Shown here piece after piece: positions 43,911 to 52,605 of a DNA stretch of 64,000 nt. Positions within the stretch are counted from its first letter, which is position 1, and the number at the start of each line of letters is the position of its first letter. The position numbers were made by a program, and so were the translations under genes. Under the pieces are notes generated by a model. It worked only from the letters and a program-made list of their open reading frames with translations, was not told the DNA's origin and did not search any database. The stretch covers positions 1 through 64,000 of the forward strand of contig JAFXRC010000067.1 in assembly GCA_017526585.1 (NCBI GenBank). The letters are read 5' to 3'. Source of the DNA: Fibrobacter sp. Lineage in GTDB: Bacteria; Fibrobacterota; Fibrobacteria; Fibrobacterales; Fibrobacteraceae.

Positions 43911-45446
43911 TTAGCTCCTGAAGGCCCTGTAGCGTAGCGCTTCCGAAAGGTCCAGGATTTCTACTTTATCTGAATTTCTCAGGTCGGCGATGGTTCTGCT
44001 GACCTTTAGTAGCCTGTAGTAGCCGCGAGCGCTCAGACCCATGCGGTCTGCCGCGTTGATGGAAAACTTCTCTGCTTCTGCGGAAAGTTTGCAACTTTGT
44101 TTTGCGAAGTCGGAGCTCATCTCGGCGTTTGTCTTGAAGTCTGTACTCGTAAAACGCTTCCGTTGGATTTCCCTCGCGGTGCAGACCCGCTTGCGGATTT
44201 CGGCAGAAGATTCCGCCTTTGTCTTAGAAGCGAATTGCGATGCTTCGACAGGGGGTACACTCACCTGGATGTCGATGCGGTCCAGTAGCGGACCTGAAAT
44301 TTTTTCCTGGTATCGTTTTCTTGCTTCGGGCAGGCACGTGCATGCGCGCTTGTTGTCCATGGCGTATCCGCAGGGGCAGGGGTTCATGGCAGCACCCATC
44401 ATGAAGCGTGCGGGCCACGTGATGGTTCCGCTGGCGCGGCTAATGGAGATTTGTCCTTCCTCCATTGGCTCGCGGAGGGCTTCTAGGACATTGCGGTTGA
44501 ATTCGGGGAGCTCGTCCAGGAACAGGACTCCGTTGTGGGCGAGGCTTGCTTCGCCGGGCTTGAGCCGAGTTCCGCCACCCACGAGCGATACCATGGATGC
44601 GCTGTGGTGCGGAGTTCTAAAGGGTCGCGTCAAGACGGGTTTGAAATCTTCTGCATCGTGAGCGCTTTTTGCACACGAATGAATACGGGTGGTTTCGAGA
44701 ATTTCGGTTTCAGTCATTTCGGGTAGAATTCCCGGCAGGCATTTGGCGCAAAGCGTCTTTCCTGCTCCGGGGGAACCGACCAGTAGAAAGTTGTGGGCGC
44801 CAGCGGCGGCAATTTCGAGAGCCCGCTTCACGCCTTCCATACCGACTACATTTTTGAAGTCAGGAATGTCTGCGGTCTTATTGGAATATAGGTTCAGCTG
44901 TTTGAATCCACTCGACCACTTCGGGCGAGTCGCTGTTCCTGCTCCTATACTGTTGACGCATTCTTGCAGGGATTCTGCACTGATGTATCGGATCCCTTCG
45001 ACAAGCGAGGCTTCCTGCTCGTTCGCCTTGGGAATGACTAGAATATCGTGAGCCTTGTCGGCTAGGCTCATGGCGATGGAAAGAACGCCCCGGACTGGTT
45101 TTAACAGACCGTCTAGTGAAAGTTCCCCTACAATGACGAGGTGTTCTAGTTCAGGAACTTCCAATTCGCCTGTCGCAACCAAAAGCCCAATGGCTAGAGG
45201 CAGGTCCAGGGCGCTCCCTTCTTTTCGTAAATCCGCGGGCGACAGGTTTACCGTTGTCCTGAAACCGGTCACCACCTTATTGATGGAACGGATCGCCGAT
45301 ATGACCCGTTCACGGGATTCTCTTACTGCATTGTCTGGCAACCCTACCAAGGTGAAACCCGGTAGTCCCTGTGAAGCGTCAACCTCGACATTTACGGGGA
45401 CTGCCTTGATTCCAAACAGGCAATAAGAACGGATTCTACGAAACAT
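43911..45446 (-). CDS. comM: ComM/YifB-family Mg-chelatase-like AAA+ ATPase
   Basis: Hexameric AAA+ helicase that promotes branch migration during natural transformation (known for ComM). N-terminal Lon-protease-like domain (VNVEVDASQGLPGFTLVGLPDNAVRESRERV), Walker A LVGSPGAGKTLCAKCLP near residue 220, FRTPHHSASMVSLVGGG, Walker B LFLDELPEF, NPCPCGYAMDNKRACTC and a C-terminal Mg-chelatase helical domain. 511 residues. It follows spoVG by 9 nt with AGGAGT. Suggests competence or its remnants in this organism. Confidence 0.95.
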   Translation of the reverse strand: MFRRIRSYCLFGIKAVPVNVEVDASQGLPGFTLVGLPDNAVRESRERVISAIRSINKVVTGFRTTVNLSPADLRKEGSALDLPLAIGLLVATGELEVPELEHLVIVGELSLDGLLKPVRGVLSIAMSLADKAHDILVIPKANEQEASLVEGIRYISAESLQECVNSIGAGTATRPKWSSGFKQLNLYSNKTADIPDFKNVVGMEGVKRALEIAAAGAHNFLLVGSPGAGKTLCAKCLPGILPEMTETEILETTRIHSCAKSAHDAEDFKPVLTRPFRTPHHSASMVSLVGGGTRLKPGEASLAHNGVLFLDELPEFNRNVLEALREPMEEGQISISRASGTITWPARFMMGAAMNPCPCGYAMDNKRACTCLPEARKRYQEKISGPLLDRIDIQVSVPPVEASQFASKTKAESSAEIRKRVCTAREIQRKRFTSTDFKTNAEMSSDFAKQSCKLSAEAEKFSINAADRMGLSARGYYRLLKVSRTIADLRNSDKVEILDLSEALRYRAFRS

Positions 45447-45455
45447 GTGGACTCC

Positions 45456-45782
45456 TTATGCGATGGATGCCTGGTATTTTTCCAGGACGCAATTTTCGAT
45501 GTGCTCGCGGAGGTTCCTTGCCATAGGGAAGCAGATGTCGCGGTGTTCCTCGCCTTTGAAGAACGGGTCTGTCGGGTAACCGACGAACATGCCGTTTTCA
45601 CCGTCCATGACGCGTAATCCGCGGATAAGGAACTGGTCGTTGAGCACGATGGATGCTAATCCCTTGATGTGTCCCATGGAGGGACCTTCTTTGAAGGGGT
45701 AGACCTGAACGCTTGTGACGGCAAGGCAGTCGAAAGTGCCCGTTGCGTTCCATTCTTTTTTCTTTGCTTTTGTTTCAGCCAT
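45456..45782 (-). CDS. spoVG: SpoVG-family protein
   Basis: Small nucleic-acid-binding regulator in Firmicutes and other phyla. VTSVQVYPFKEGPSMGHIKGLASIVLNDQFLIRGLRVMDGENGMFVGYPTDPF is the family core; the C terminus HRDICFPMARNLREHIENCVLEKYQ is also typical. The first ~20 residues are Lys-rich and variable. Strong AGGAGG upstream. In operon with comM. Confidence 0.95.
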   Translation of the reverse strand: MAETKAKKKEWNATGTFDCLAVTSVQVYPFKEGPSMGHIKGLASIVLNDQFLIRGLRVMDGENGMFVGYPTDPFFKGEEHRDICFPMARNLREHIENCVLEKYQASIA

Positions 45783-45988
45783 GTAGGCCTCCTATGTTAT
45801 GTGTGATATTTTAGACAACCTAACTCAAAAGGATAATGTTGAGGTTGGCGAAACTAATGCAAAATGTGTGCCAAAGAAAAGAGCTTGCGTTTTTGACGAA
45901 AAATGCGGAACTTGAAAAATTGTCTTTACGAAACGAGCTGATTAATCAGTGATTAATCACCGATTAATCACTTTACTATTATTTGGAT

Positions 45989-46540
45989 ATGCTATTACAA
46001 CCGAACATGAAGTGGGCGGCAAACCAGGGCATCGTGCTCCCTGCTGTTCTTGCCGATGTCGAAATTTCACTGGAATACTTCACGGTCCATTTTACTGTGG
46101 AAGAACCTTCGGACTGCTTCCGTGCCGAAGTCATGGAAGACAACGGACGCAGCTGGGAAGATTCCTGCGTAGAGATCTTTCTGCAGAATCCCTCTAATCC
46201 AGAGGAGTACTTCAATTTTGAGACAACGAGTCGCGGTCATCTGCTCGCGGCGCATGGAACGGGGCGAAACGATCGCGAAGTCCTTTCCTCGACTGATATT
46301 GCCAAGGTCGTCCGCGTCAAGCAACTTGCTTCCGTGGCGGGGAACCTCGTCGGCTGGGGGATGACGGTGCGGATTCCTGCTTCGATCTTCGGGTTGAAGA
46401 GCTTTGAAGGGATTACCTTGAAGGGAAACCTTTACAAGTGTGCCGACAAGGCGAAGGCGCCCCATTACCTGAGCGCCTTTGAAGTAGATACCGAAAAGCC
46501 GGACTTTCACCGTCCGGAATTTTTCAAGGAATTTATCTAA
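45989..46540 (+). CDS. CBM9/DOMON-like carbohydrate-binding-fold protein without signal peptide
   Basis: 183-residue beta-sandwich protein. The segments YFTVHFTVEEPSDCFRAEV, RSWEDSCVEIFLQNPSNPEEYFNFETTSRGHLLAAHG and GWGMTVRIPASIFG match the CBM9-like family (substrate often unknown). No signal peptide, so it is presumably cytoplasmic, unusual for this fold. ATG 45989 is chosen over the upstream TTG 45983; only GGAT lies in front and an AT-rich TTTACTATTATTTG box sits 3-8 nt before, another near-leaderless layout. Its end overlaps the converging thioesterase gene by 8 nt. Confidence 0.75.
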   Translation: MLLQPNMKWAANQGIVLPAVLADVEISLEYFTVHFTVEEPSDCFRAEVMEDNGRSWEDSCVEIFLQNPSNPEEYFNFETTSRGHLLAAHGTGRNDREVLSSTDIAKVVRVKQLASVAGNLVGWGMTVRIPASIFGLKSFEGITLKGNLYKCADKAKAPHYLSAFEVDTEKPDFHRPEFFKEFI

Positions 46541-47288
46541 ACGAAAGTTTCATCTCGAAAACGGCGCGTCCGCTGCCGTTTAGGATCTTCATGTATGAAA
46601 CGCTTCCTTCGCGGGCGTGCAGCACCGTGAGAAGTTCGCCTTCCCTCGATTCGCCCATGTAGTGGACTTCCAGGTCTAGCGGTTCTCGTTCCTCAATTTC
46701 GGCGACAGAGAGTACATTGAGCGCAAGCTTGATGTATTCGATGTTGTTCATGTGGTGCGACATGTCGATGTTCTGCGAATACACCTTCTCTTTGAAGACT
46801 TCTTTGTATTCGCTGTCGTCTATGGTGAACTTCTCGAAGCTGTCGGTGAAGACCGGGGCGGGGAACCCTTCGCGGGGGAAGGGAAGCGTTGTGAGCTTGA
46901 CCGGACGGTGTGTCTTTAAGTCAAGACAGCAGGCTTCCTGATTTGCGGTAATTAGGAATTCGCCTTCGGGGGTGACGATGGCCGTATTCTCGTTAGCGCG
47001 TACCAGGGCGTTACTTGCCGGAAACGAAACGGTGTGGACCTTTTCGCGCCAGAAGGGGCGCTTGTAGAAATGAAACCTGGAGCGCGTCAGCACCCAGTAG
47101 GCGCCTAGCTTGTTAATCAGAAAGTTGTCGCAGTCCATTTCGCCAAAGTTGCCTGTTATGTTATCTTGAATCATCAGGGCGGTCTGGGCGATGCCCATAC
47201 GACCCGTGCTATCAATATAGGCGGATGTAATAGTGCGCCTTTTTACAAAGGCGAGGGGATTGCTTTTCATGGATTCATAATCTAACAT
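46533..47288 (-). CDS. Acyl-ACP thioesterase
   Basis: Releases free fatty acids from acyl carrier protein. Double-hotdog family; the second hotdog carries NIDMSHHMNNIEYIKLAL, the catalytic His/Asn motif, and the first has LGAYWVLTRSRFHFYKRPFWREKVHTVSFP. 251 residues, a little shorter than the plant enzymes but normal for bacterial forms. ATG 47288 is 4 nt from TATATTAG. It has no linked fatty-acid genes here. Confidence 0.92.
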   Translation of the reverse strand: MLDYESMKSNPLAFVKRRTITSAYIDSTGRMGIAQTALMIQDNITGNFGEMDCDNFLINKLGAYWVLTRSRFHFYKRPFWREKVHTVSFPASNALVRANENTAIVTPEGEFLITANQEACCLDLKTHRPVKLTTLPFPREGFPAPVFTDSFEKFTIDDSEYKEVFKEKVYSQNIDMSHHMNNIEYIKLALNVLSVAEIEEREPLDLEVHYMGESREGELLTVLHAREGSVSYMKILNGSGRAVFEMKLSFR

Positions 47289-47346
47289 AGCGCTAATATA
47301 TAAAAAAGAAATCCGGATTGCATTTTATTTTACTATTCTTTCTTGT

Positions 47347-49206
47347 ATGAAACCGTCGCTTTCCTTTATTTTGCAGTTGCCGCCATCGACGGCCTATGCT
47401 AAGCTCGAAGCTGTAGTGGAAAACCTTGTTTCGGGCGTGGTGAAGATGCTTGACTCGGAGCATGTTCGCTTTTCTCTGTATATGGACGGCCCGACGCTGG
47501 AAGTGGCGGGACAGGTGGCGCGTACCCAGGTTAACAACAAATTGCGTCCGGCAATCGAAAAGGGTGCTCTTGAAATTCTGGGCGGCGGCTATTACGACCC
47601 TATGCTTCCGCTGTTTCCGACGGAACTTTCGTCGATGCAGATAGAAAAGCACGGTAAGCTTCTGTGGAAGCAATTTGGAATAGAACCTATCGGCTATTTC
47701 AACTCGTCGATGGTCTGGGAAATGGAGATGACGAATCTTCTAGAACGCCACCGATTCGAGTATGCGTTGGTGCAGGAAGCTTCGTTGCAAGATGCCTTGG
47801 GCAGAACGACTCCCGTATCGGGTTGGTATTCCATTGAGGATAAGGGCTCTTTTATGCGCGTGGTTCCGGTTTCGCAGAAACTGTCCGACGCGATTGCGAA
47901 TGACGATTTTCGCTGGGAGCAGATTGCGGAACCCTATTGCCGTGGCGGAAAGACCGCCGTGGTGGCATTGGATGTGCCGCCGCAACCCGGCGACATTATT
48001 CCGTTCTTTGAACGCCTCATAGACTTTGTCGAGACGAATGAACTTACGACAAAGACCGTTGCCGAAGTGGTCGCCGAACAGAACTCCGAAGGTAGGCTCA
48101 GCTTCCTCTTGTCGTCTGGACTTAAAATTGGTCTTCCGCGTGCGGCTAAGACCTGCCGAGAACTCTTGGTGCGGCGCCCCGAGGTGAACCTGCTGCACAA
48201 GATGCTTTCGTCGCTGTACCATAGGGCGTCGGCAACGCTCAAGGGGCGCGACCGCGATGAATTCTTCGAAATGCTTTTGCCGGCGATGTCCCCGATTTAT
48301 TACCGCGATATGCAGGACAGTGAAGGCATGCGCACTCCCATGGTTCGCTGGTGGGGAGCCCGGTTCTTGCTTCAGGCGGCGAATCGGCTTACCGAACTCG
48401 TGTCGTTCGACGGGATCCGTCTAGATATTGCGGACTTTATGCTGCAGGGCGGTAAGTGCATCTGGGCGGAGAACCATTCCTATTCCTTCTTGCTAGACTA
48501 TATGGGTGGCGGCATCCTGCATATCCTCAACGCCAAGGATTCCGAAAACAATCTGCTGAACGCCTGGCGTGACGACGGAAACCCGTCGGTAGGATTTTTG
48601 GATTTCGTGCTCCCCAATACAGAGCTGAAGGCGGAAAGGGTGGACCAGCTGCTGTCGGACCGAGAAGGGGAACTTTCTGCTCCTTACGACTACCAGATAA
48701 AGAGGCACGATGCCGGTACGGACATTACGCTGCTGTCGGAGCAGAAGGATACCATCGCCGGACACCAATACAGCCTCCTTGTCGAAAAGACTTTTGGACT
48801 TTCGTCGACGGGGTCTGAATTCTCGGTGTCCTACAAGGTGAAAAATCAGCGTGCCGAATGTAGCAAGGGATTTTTTGGAACGCTCCTTGATACGGGGCTT
48901 CTTGCCTGTGGCTTTACTGGCAAGGATATCGTGGTGGATGGACAACCTCTCAAGTTCAATTTCCGCGATTCCCTGATATTCCCGGATGCGAGCTGTTTCG
49001 AGATAACGGACTATACAACTAGTTCAAAGATTGAACTGACCTTCAAGCAGAAGGCTTCGCTTTTGATAGCGCCGATTTTCGGAGCCTCTGCGCTGGCGGC
49101 TCCTGAGGCGCTGCAGGGAGTGCGCGTGTTCCCGTTCTGGAAAATGTCTCTTGCCGCAGATGCAGAAGAAGAGTTTGGATTGTCTGTCCGTATTTCTAAG
49201 AGGTAA
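47347..49206 (+). CDS. GH57-family glycoside hydrolase/4-alpha-glucanotransferase-like protein
   Basis: GH57 proteins act on alpha-1,4-glucans such as glycogen, in the cytoplasm. 619 residues; N-terminal barrel opens FILQLPPS instead of the usual HxHxP region; the presumed nucleophile Glu125 is in MVWEMEM, equivalent to the family WEP region. The second catalytic region, where an Asp precedes Gly/Phe, reads VVALDVPPQPGD and is weakly conserved. Residues ~270-619 are the DUF1925/1926-type beta domains (MRTPMVRWWGARFLLQAAN, SYSFLLDYMGGGIL). The divergence of the first barrel motif raises doubt about catalytic activity. ATG 47347 has TTTCTTTCTTGT upstream and no ribosome-binding site. Confidence 0.75.
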   Translation: MKPSLSFILQLPPSTAYAKLEAVVENLVSGVVKMLDSEHVRFSLYMDGPTLEVAGQVARTQVNNKLRPAIEKGALEILGGGYYDPMLPLFPTELSSMQIEKHGKLLWKQFGIEPIGYFNSSMVWEMEMTNLLERHRFEYALVQEASLQDALGRTTPVSGWYSIEDKGSFMRVVPVSQKLSDAIANDDFRWEQIAEPYCRGGKTAVVALDVPPQPGDIIPFFERLIDFVETNELTTKTVAEVVAEQNSEGRLSFLLSSGLKIGLPRAAKTCRELLVRRPEVNLLHKMLSSLYHRASATLKGRDRDEFFEMLLPAMSPIYYRDMQDSEGMRTPMVRWWGARFLLQAANRLTELVSFDGIRLDIADFMLQGGKCIWAENHSYSFLLDYMGGGILHILNAKDSENNLLNAWRDDGNPSVGFLDFVLPNTELKAERVDQLLSDREGELSAPYDYQIKRHDAGTDITLLSEQKDTIAGHQYSLLVEKTFGLSSTGSEFSVSYKVKNQRAECSKGFFGTLLDTGLLACGFTGKDIVVDGQPLKFNFRDSLIFPDASCFEITDYTTSSKIELTFKQKASLLIAPIFGASALAAPEALQGVRVFPFWKMSLAADAEEEFGLSVRISKR

Positions 49207-49209
49207 GCG

Positions 49210-49899
49210 ATGAAGTCGGATTTGATTGACATTCAAGTGGAATCTAGGGGCAACGACGTGGAAATTTCCTTGTCGGGCTCCCTTGGCGCTGTGCAACTTT
49301 CCCAGGTCAAGGAAAAACTGAATATGCTTGTTGAGGGACCGGGCTGCTTTTTCTTTTTGAATCTGCAGAATGCGCACTTTACCAGCGACCGCTACCTGGA
49401 TGTATTCCTGGAACTTCTGAACCGTGTGAAGGCTCAGAAGTCTGCATTGATTCTCATTTTTGACTCCAGTGAACTTTACGATTATTTCTCTAGGTACTTG
49501 AACATTTTCGAAGTGTACGAGAACCGCAACGCCTACAAGAAGTCGGGAACCAAAAAGCAGTTGCAGCAGATTGGGCTCCACTTTGGTCTTCGCTCCGGCA
49601 TCACGGTGAGCTCCGGCGTGGCGGTGGCTCTCATCTCGTTACTCCTGGGCTGGATTATTACTCTGTTCGTAATTATTTCTTCGCAGGGCCATGACCTTAG
49701 CGATAAGCAGGCGCAGATTATAGCGCTTCAGAATCAGAAGGAACGCTATATCAAGGAAATTGACAAGCTGGAATCTTCGATTGGACCTCTCCGTAAACTG
49801 GGCGTGGTTCAAGATACGACGCGACTCAGTTCTTTTGGATTGATTCAGGACTGGGTGAGTTATCTAGAATACCTAGAGAATGCAAGGCGTGAAAAGTAG
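49210..49899 (+). CDS. STAS-domain protein with a membrane helix and coiled coil
   Basis: 229 residues. Residues ~5-105 form a STAS fold (VESRGNDVEISLSGSLGAVQLSQVKEKLN...GCFFFLNLQNAHFTSDRYLDVFLELLNRV), the anti-sigma-antagonist type; the usual phosphorylated Ser is not obvious. A membrane helix follows (VSSGVAVALISLLLGWIITLFVII) and a coiled coil (LSDKQAQIIALQNQKERYIKEIDKLESS). A membrane-anchored STAS protein with the STAS domain on the cytoplasmic side is suggested. It starts 3 nt after the GH57 stop and overlaps the transglycosylase gene by 20 nt. Confidence 0.8.
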   Translation: MKSDLIDIQVESRGNDVEISLSGSLGAVQLSQVKEKLNMLVEGPGCFFFLNLQNAHFTSDRYLDVFLELLNRVKAQKSALILIFDSSELYDYFSRYLNIFEVYENRNAYKKSGTKKQLQQIGLHFGLRSGITVSSGVAVALISLLLGWIITLFVIISSQGHDLSDKQAQIIALQNQKERYIKEIDKLESSIGPLRKLGVVQDTTRLSSFGLIQDWVSYLEYLENARREK

Positions 49900-50590
49900 T
49901 ATTCGCATATCGAAGATTTCTTTTGCGGTGCTCCTGCTGTTTTGTTTTGCGGCGTTGGGGCTTTTCGTGTCGTACTGGTTTGCTAGGCAAGCAGAAATCA
50001 GGGAATTGTCTAGACAAGAATCGGTGTTGCGTGGCGAATTGGAACAGTTAAGCGCCATTGGAAAATGGACCATTGATTATGTGAAAATCAACAAGGCGCT
50101 TGCCTATCTTTCCAAGAACCGTCTGACCGAAGAACAGCGTGAAATGCTTACGGAACAGATTTGGCAGATTTCGAGGTCCTATGCGACAGACCCTCTCCTG
50201 ATTTTGTCGGTGGTGGCGCAGGAAAGCCACGGAAACCCGAATGCGCGTGGTCGCATGCAGTCGGGGGCTTATTCGGGGGCGCTTGGACTTATGCAAATCA
50301 AGCTTGAAACGGCAAAGAAGATGGGCGCCCATTTTAGGCTTTCGATTGAAACGGAAGCGGATTTGCTCAAACCGGAAATCAATGTGACGGTGGGAACTGC
50401 GTATCTGATTCGCTTGATTTCTAAGTATGGAAACTGGAAGGACGCCTTGATTGCATACAACCTAGGACATTCCGCCGTAGACCGGATGCTAGAATCGGGC
50501 AAGCCCCTTCCGACTCGCTACTATGAACATGTGATTTCCAAATACCAGGATCTGACCCGTATCAATTTTTTAGAGACTAACGGTCTATAA
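49880..50590 (+). CDS. Membrane-anchored lytic transglycosylase (SLT domain)
   Basis: Cleaves peptidoglycan glycan strands in the periplasm. N-terminal membrane helix (ISFAVLLLFCFAALGLFVSYWF), a coiled linker, and an SLT domain from ~85: ILSVVAQESHGNPNARG with catalytic Glu115, GALGLMQIKLETAKKMG, VTVGTAYLIRLISKYGNWKDALIAYNLG. 236 residues. Overlaps the STAS gene by 20 nt. The pairing may link cell-wall turnover to a signalling input. Confidence 0.9.
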   Translation: MQGVKSSIRISKISFAVLLLFCFAALGLFVSYWFARQAEIRELSRQESVLRGELEQLSAIGKWTIDYVKINKALAYLSKNRLTEEQREMLTEQIWQISRSYATDPLLILSVVAQESHGNPNARGRMQSGAYSGALGLMQIKLETAKKMGAHFRLSIETEADLLKPEINVTVGTAYLIRLISKYGNWKDALIAYNLGHSAVDRMLESGKPLPTRYYEHVISKYQDLTRINFLETNGL

Positions 50591-50628
50591 CGGGCGACAA
50601 GTTGTTTTGACTGGGAATGGTATTTTAC

Positions 50629-50636
50629 TACATTTA
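50629..50636 (+). promoter_or_regulatory. TACATTTA box 4 nt from the TolC-like gene start
   Basis: TACATTTATAGT leads into ATG 50641, with no ribosome-binding site. Separates the TolC-MlaC part from the preceding operon. Confidence 0.45.
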
Positions 50637-50640
50637 TAGT

Positions 50641-52002
50641 ATGTTCCGTTTCGCCATAGTCCTTTTTCTGGTGTCCTGCGCTTTTGCCGGTGATGTCCGG
50701 TATAGCCTGACGCAATTTGTGGAGGAAGGATTGGCTGCAGACCCACAGGTAAAGGAACTGCAGCAGGGAACCGAAGAAAAGAAAAACCAAATCCGCAAGC
50801 TGAAGGCAGAAGCCATTCTCCCGACTTTTTACGCTACCATGATGGTGGGCCCTGCGCCGGGCCTTAAGGAAGAACTCCGCGGTGGCGATACGGTCTCGGT
50901 CTACGATTTTAGCCGAATGGGCCCCTTTTGGGGCGTGCAGGCAAAATTCATCCAGCCGTTGAACCTGGGACAGTACCGGTCCGGTAAGAAGGCTTTAGAA
51001 GCTGATCTTCAGCAGAAAACCTTTGAAATTGAGAGTCAGGTTCACAGCAAGGATGTGGAACTGCAGACCTATTACTACAACTATCTTTTGGCACGGGAAA
51101 TGATCCGCATCGCAACGGATGCACAGTCGAAGGTGGACGAAGCTTATGAAAAGCTCGAGGAAGCCCTGGACGACGACGATCCGAATGTGTCGCAGATGGA
51201 TCTCCTGAACCTGAAGGCAAAAATGCATACGGTGAAAGAGGGTCTTGCCGAAGCAAATCTGGGCATGAAGCGGGTGATGCTCGCCATTCGATTCTCTCTG
51301 AACATGCGCGAAGAAGATTCCTTTGTTGCCGAAGACACTCTGCTGCTGCCTCGCTCCGAACACCTCCCGATGCTCGAAGATGTGCGCTCGCTGACGGCCA
51401 AGCACCACCCCGACCTTAGGCGCCTTTCGGCAGGGCTCCGTGCACGCCGCATCCAGATGGACCTTGCCGAAGCGAAGCTTGCTCCGGAGTTCTTTGTGAT
51501 GGGTGAAGTTGAGTATGTGAAAAGCTGGGCGGGAAACCGCAGCATTATGCAAAAGGACGCTTTTTCGGAAGACGCCGTGAACAAGCTGGAAGGCGTAATC
51601 GGTTTTGGTGTTCGTTATAACCTGAATTTCTGGAAGAATTGGGAGAATTTCCGTTCTGCGCGTACGGATTACCACGGGTTGCAGCTGAAGGAATCCTACG
51701 CAGTTGATGGACTCATGGCTAAGGCGGAAGACCAGTATTACCAGGTGCTTGCCGCCAAGGAGAAAATGGATGCGCTCAAGGAGAGCCTTCGGGCTACAGA
51801 ATCGATCCTTAAGGGTGCGGCCATGCAGTACGACCTCGACAAATCCAAGACGGGTGAACTGGTAAGCGCCTACACGCAGAACATCACGATGCAGAAAGAT
51901 TACTATTTTGCGGTATGTGAGTACAATGTGCAGTTTGCCCAGCTAATTTCTAAGATGGGAATGTCGCTAAAGGACTTTCATACGATTTATATGAATCAGT
52001 GA
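50641..52002 (+). CDS. TolC-family outer-membrane efflux protein
   Basis: 453 residues, signal peptide MFRFAIVLFLVSCAFA, then long alpha-helical hairpins typical of TolC (for example YSLTQFVEEGLAADPQVKELQQGTEEKKNQIRKLKAEAILPTFYA, and the matching second half ADQYYQVLAAKEKMDALKESLRATESILKGAAMQYDLDKSKTGELVSAYTQNITMQKDYYFAVCEYN). FRFAI start ATG 50641 gives the signal peptide; a frame extending to 50617 does not. Partner pump genes are absent nearby. Confidence 0.87.
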   Translation: MFRFAIVLFLVSCAFAGDVRYSLTQFVEEGLAADPQVKELQQGTEEKKNQIRKLKAEAILPTFYATMMVGPAPGLKEELRGGDTVSVYDFSRMGPFWGVQAKFIQPLNLGQYRSGKKALEADLQQKTFEIESQVHSKDVELQTYYYNYLLAREMIRIATDAQSKVDEAYEKLEEALDDDDPNVSQMDLLNLKAKMHTVKEGLAEANLGMKRVMLAIRFSLNMREEDSFVAEDTLLLPRSEHLPMLEDVRSLTAKHHPDLRRLSAGLRARRIQMDLAEAKLAPEFFVMGEVEYVKSWAGNRSIMQKDAFSEDAVNKLEGVIGFGVRYNLNFWKNWENFRSARTDYHGLQLKESYAVDGLMAKAEDQYYQVLAAKEKMDALKESLRATESILKGAAMQYDLDKSKTGELVSAYTQNITMQKDYYFAVCEYNVQFAQLISKMGMSLKDFHTIYMNQ

Positions 52003-52021
52003 GTTTTATGGAGGAACAAAC

Positions 52022-52600
52022 ATGTTTAAGAAAATTCTAGTTGCTATTGCCTGTGTTTCTTTGATGGCTTTTGCCGCAGAAGATCCTGTGGAAGCAATCA
52101 AGAAAAAGGATGCTGAACTTCAAACGCTTTTGAAGAAGTCTAGCCGCAACTCCAAGGAAACCGAAAGGGTCAAGAGCCTGCTGAGCGATTCGTTCGATTT
52201 TGCATTGTTGGCAAAGAAGTCCTTGTCCAACAAGGATTGGGAGGCTCAGGATGCAGCCTCTCAGGAAAAGTTTGTCGCTGAATTCCAGCGCATGGTCCGT
52301 AACTCCAGTGCTAAGCGCCTAGAACTTTACCGCGCCGACTCTACGATTTATGAACCTGCCAAGATGAAGAAGGATAACGAAGCCCGCGTGGTCGCTCACC
52401 TTTGGAACAAGGGCAAGGAATCGGTGCTTGAATACAAGATGAGCTTGGTCGATGGCAAGTGGAAGGCTTGGGACCTGGTGATTGACGATCTTTCTACGGC
52501 ACGCAACTATAAGGATCAGTTTTCGCAAATCCTCAAGACCAAGAGCTTTGCAGAACTGATCGATGTCATCAGCAAGAAGGCTGACGAAACGGAGAAGTAA
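52022..52600 (+). CDS. MlaC/Ttg2D-like periplasmic phospholipid-binding protein
   Basis: 192 residues, signal peptide MFKKILVAIACVSLMAFA. VKSLLSDSFDFALLAKKSLSNKDWEAQDAASQEKFVAEFQRMVRNSSAKRLELY and WNKGKESVLEYKMSLVDGKWKAWDLVIDDLSTARNYKDQFSQILK match the Tol_Tol_Ttg2/MlaC family, which shuttles phospholipids to the outer membrane. GGAGG precedes ATG, 19 nt after the TolC-like stop. No MlaA, B, D, E or F genes are adjacent. Confidence 0.88.
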   Translation: MFKKILVAIACVSLMAFAAEDPVEAIKKKDAELQTLLKKSSRNSKETERVKSLLSDSFDFALLAKKSLSNKDWEAQDAASQEKFVAEFQRMVRNSSAKRLELYRADSTIYEPAKMKKDNEARVVAHLWNKGKESVLEYKMSLVDGKWKAWDLVIDDLSTARNYKDQFSQILKTKSFAELIDVISKKADETEK

Positions 52601-52605
52601 CCGTT

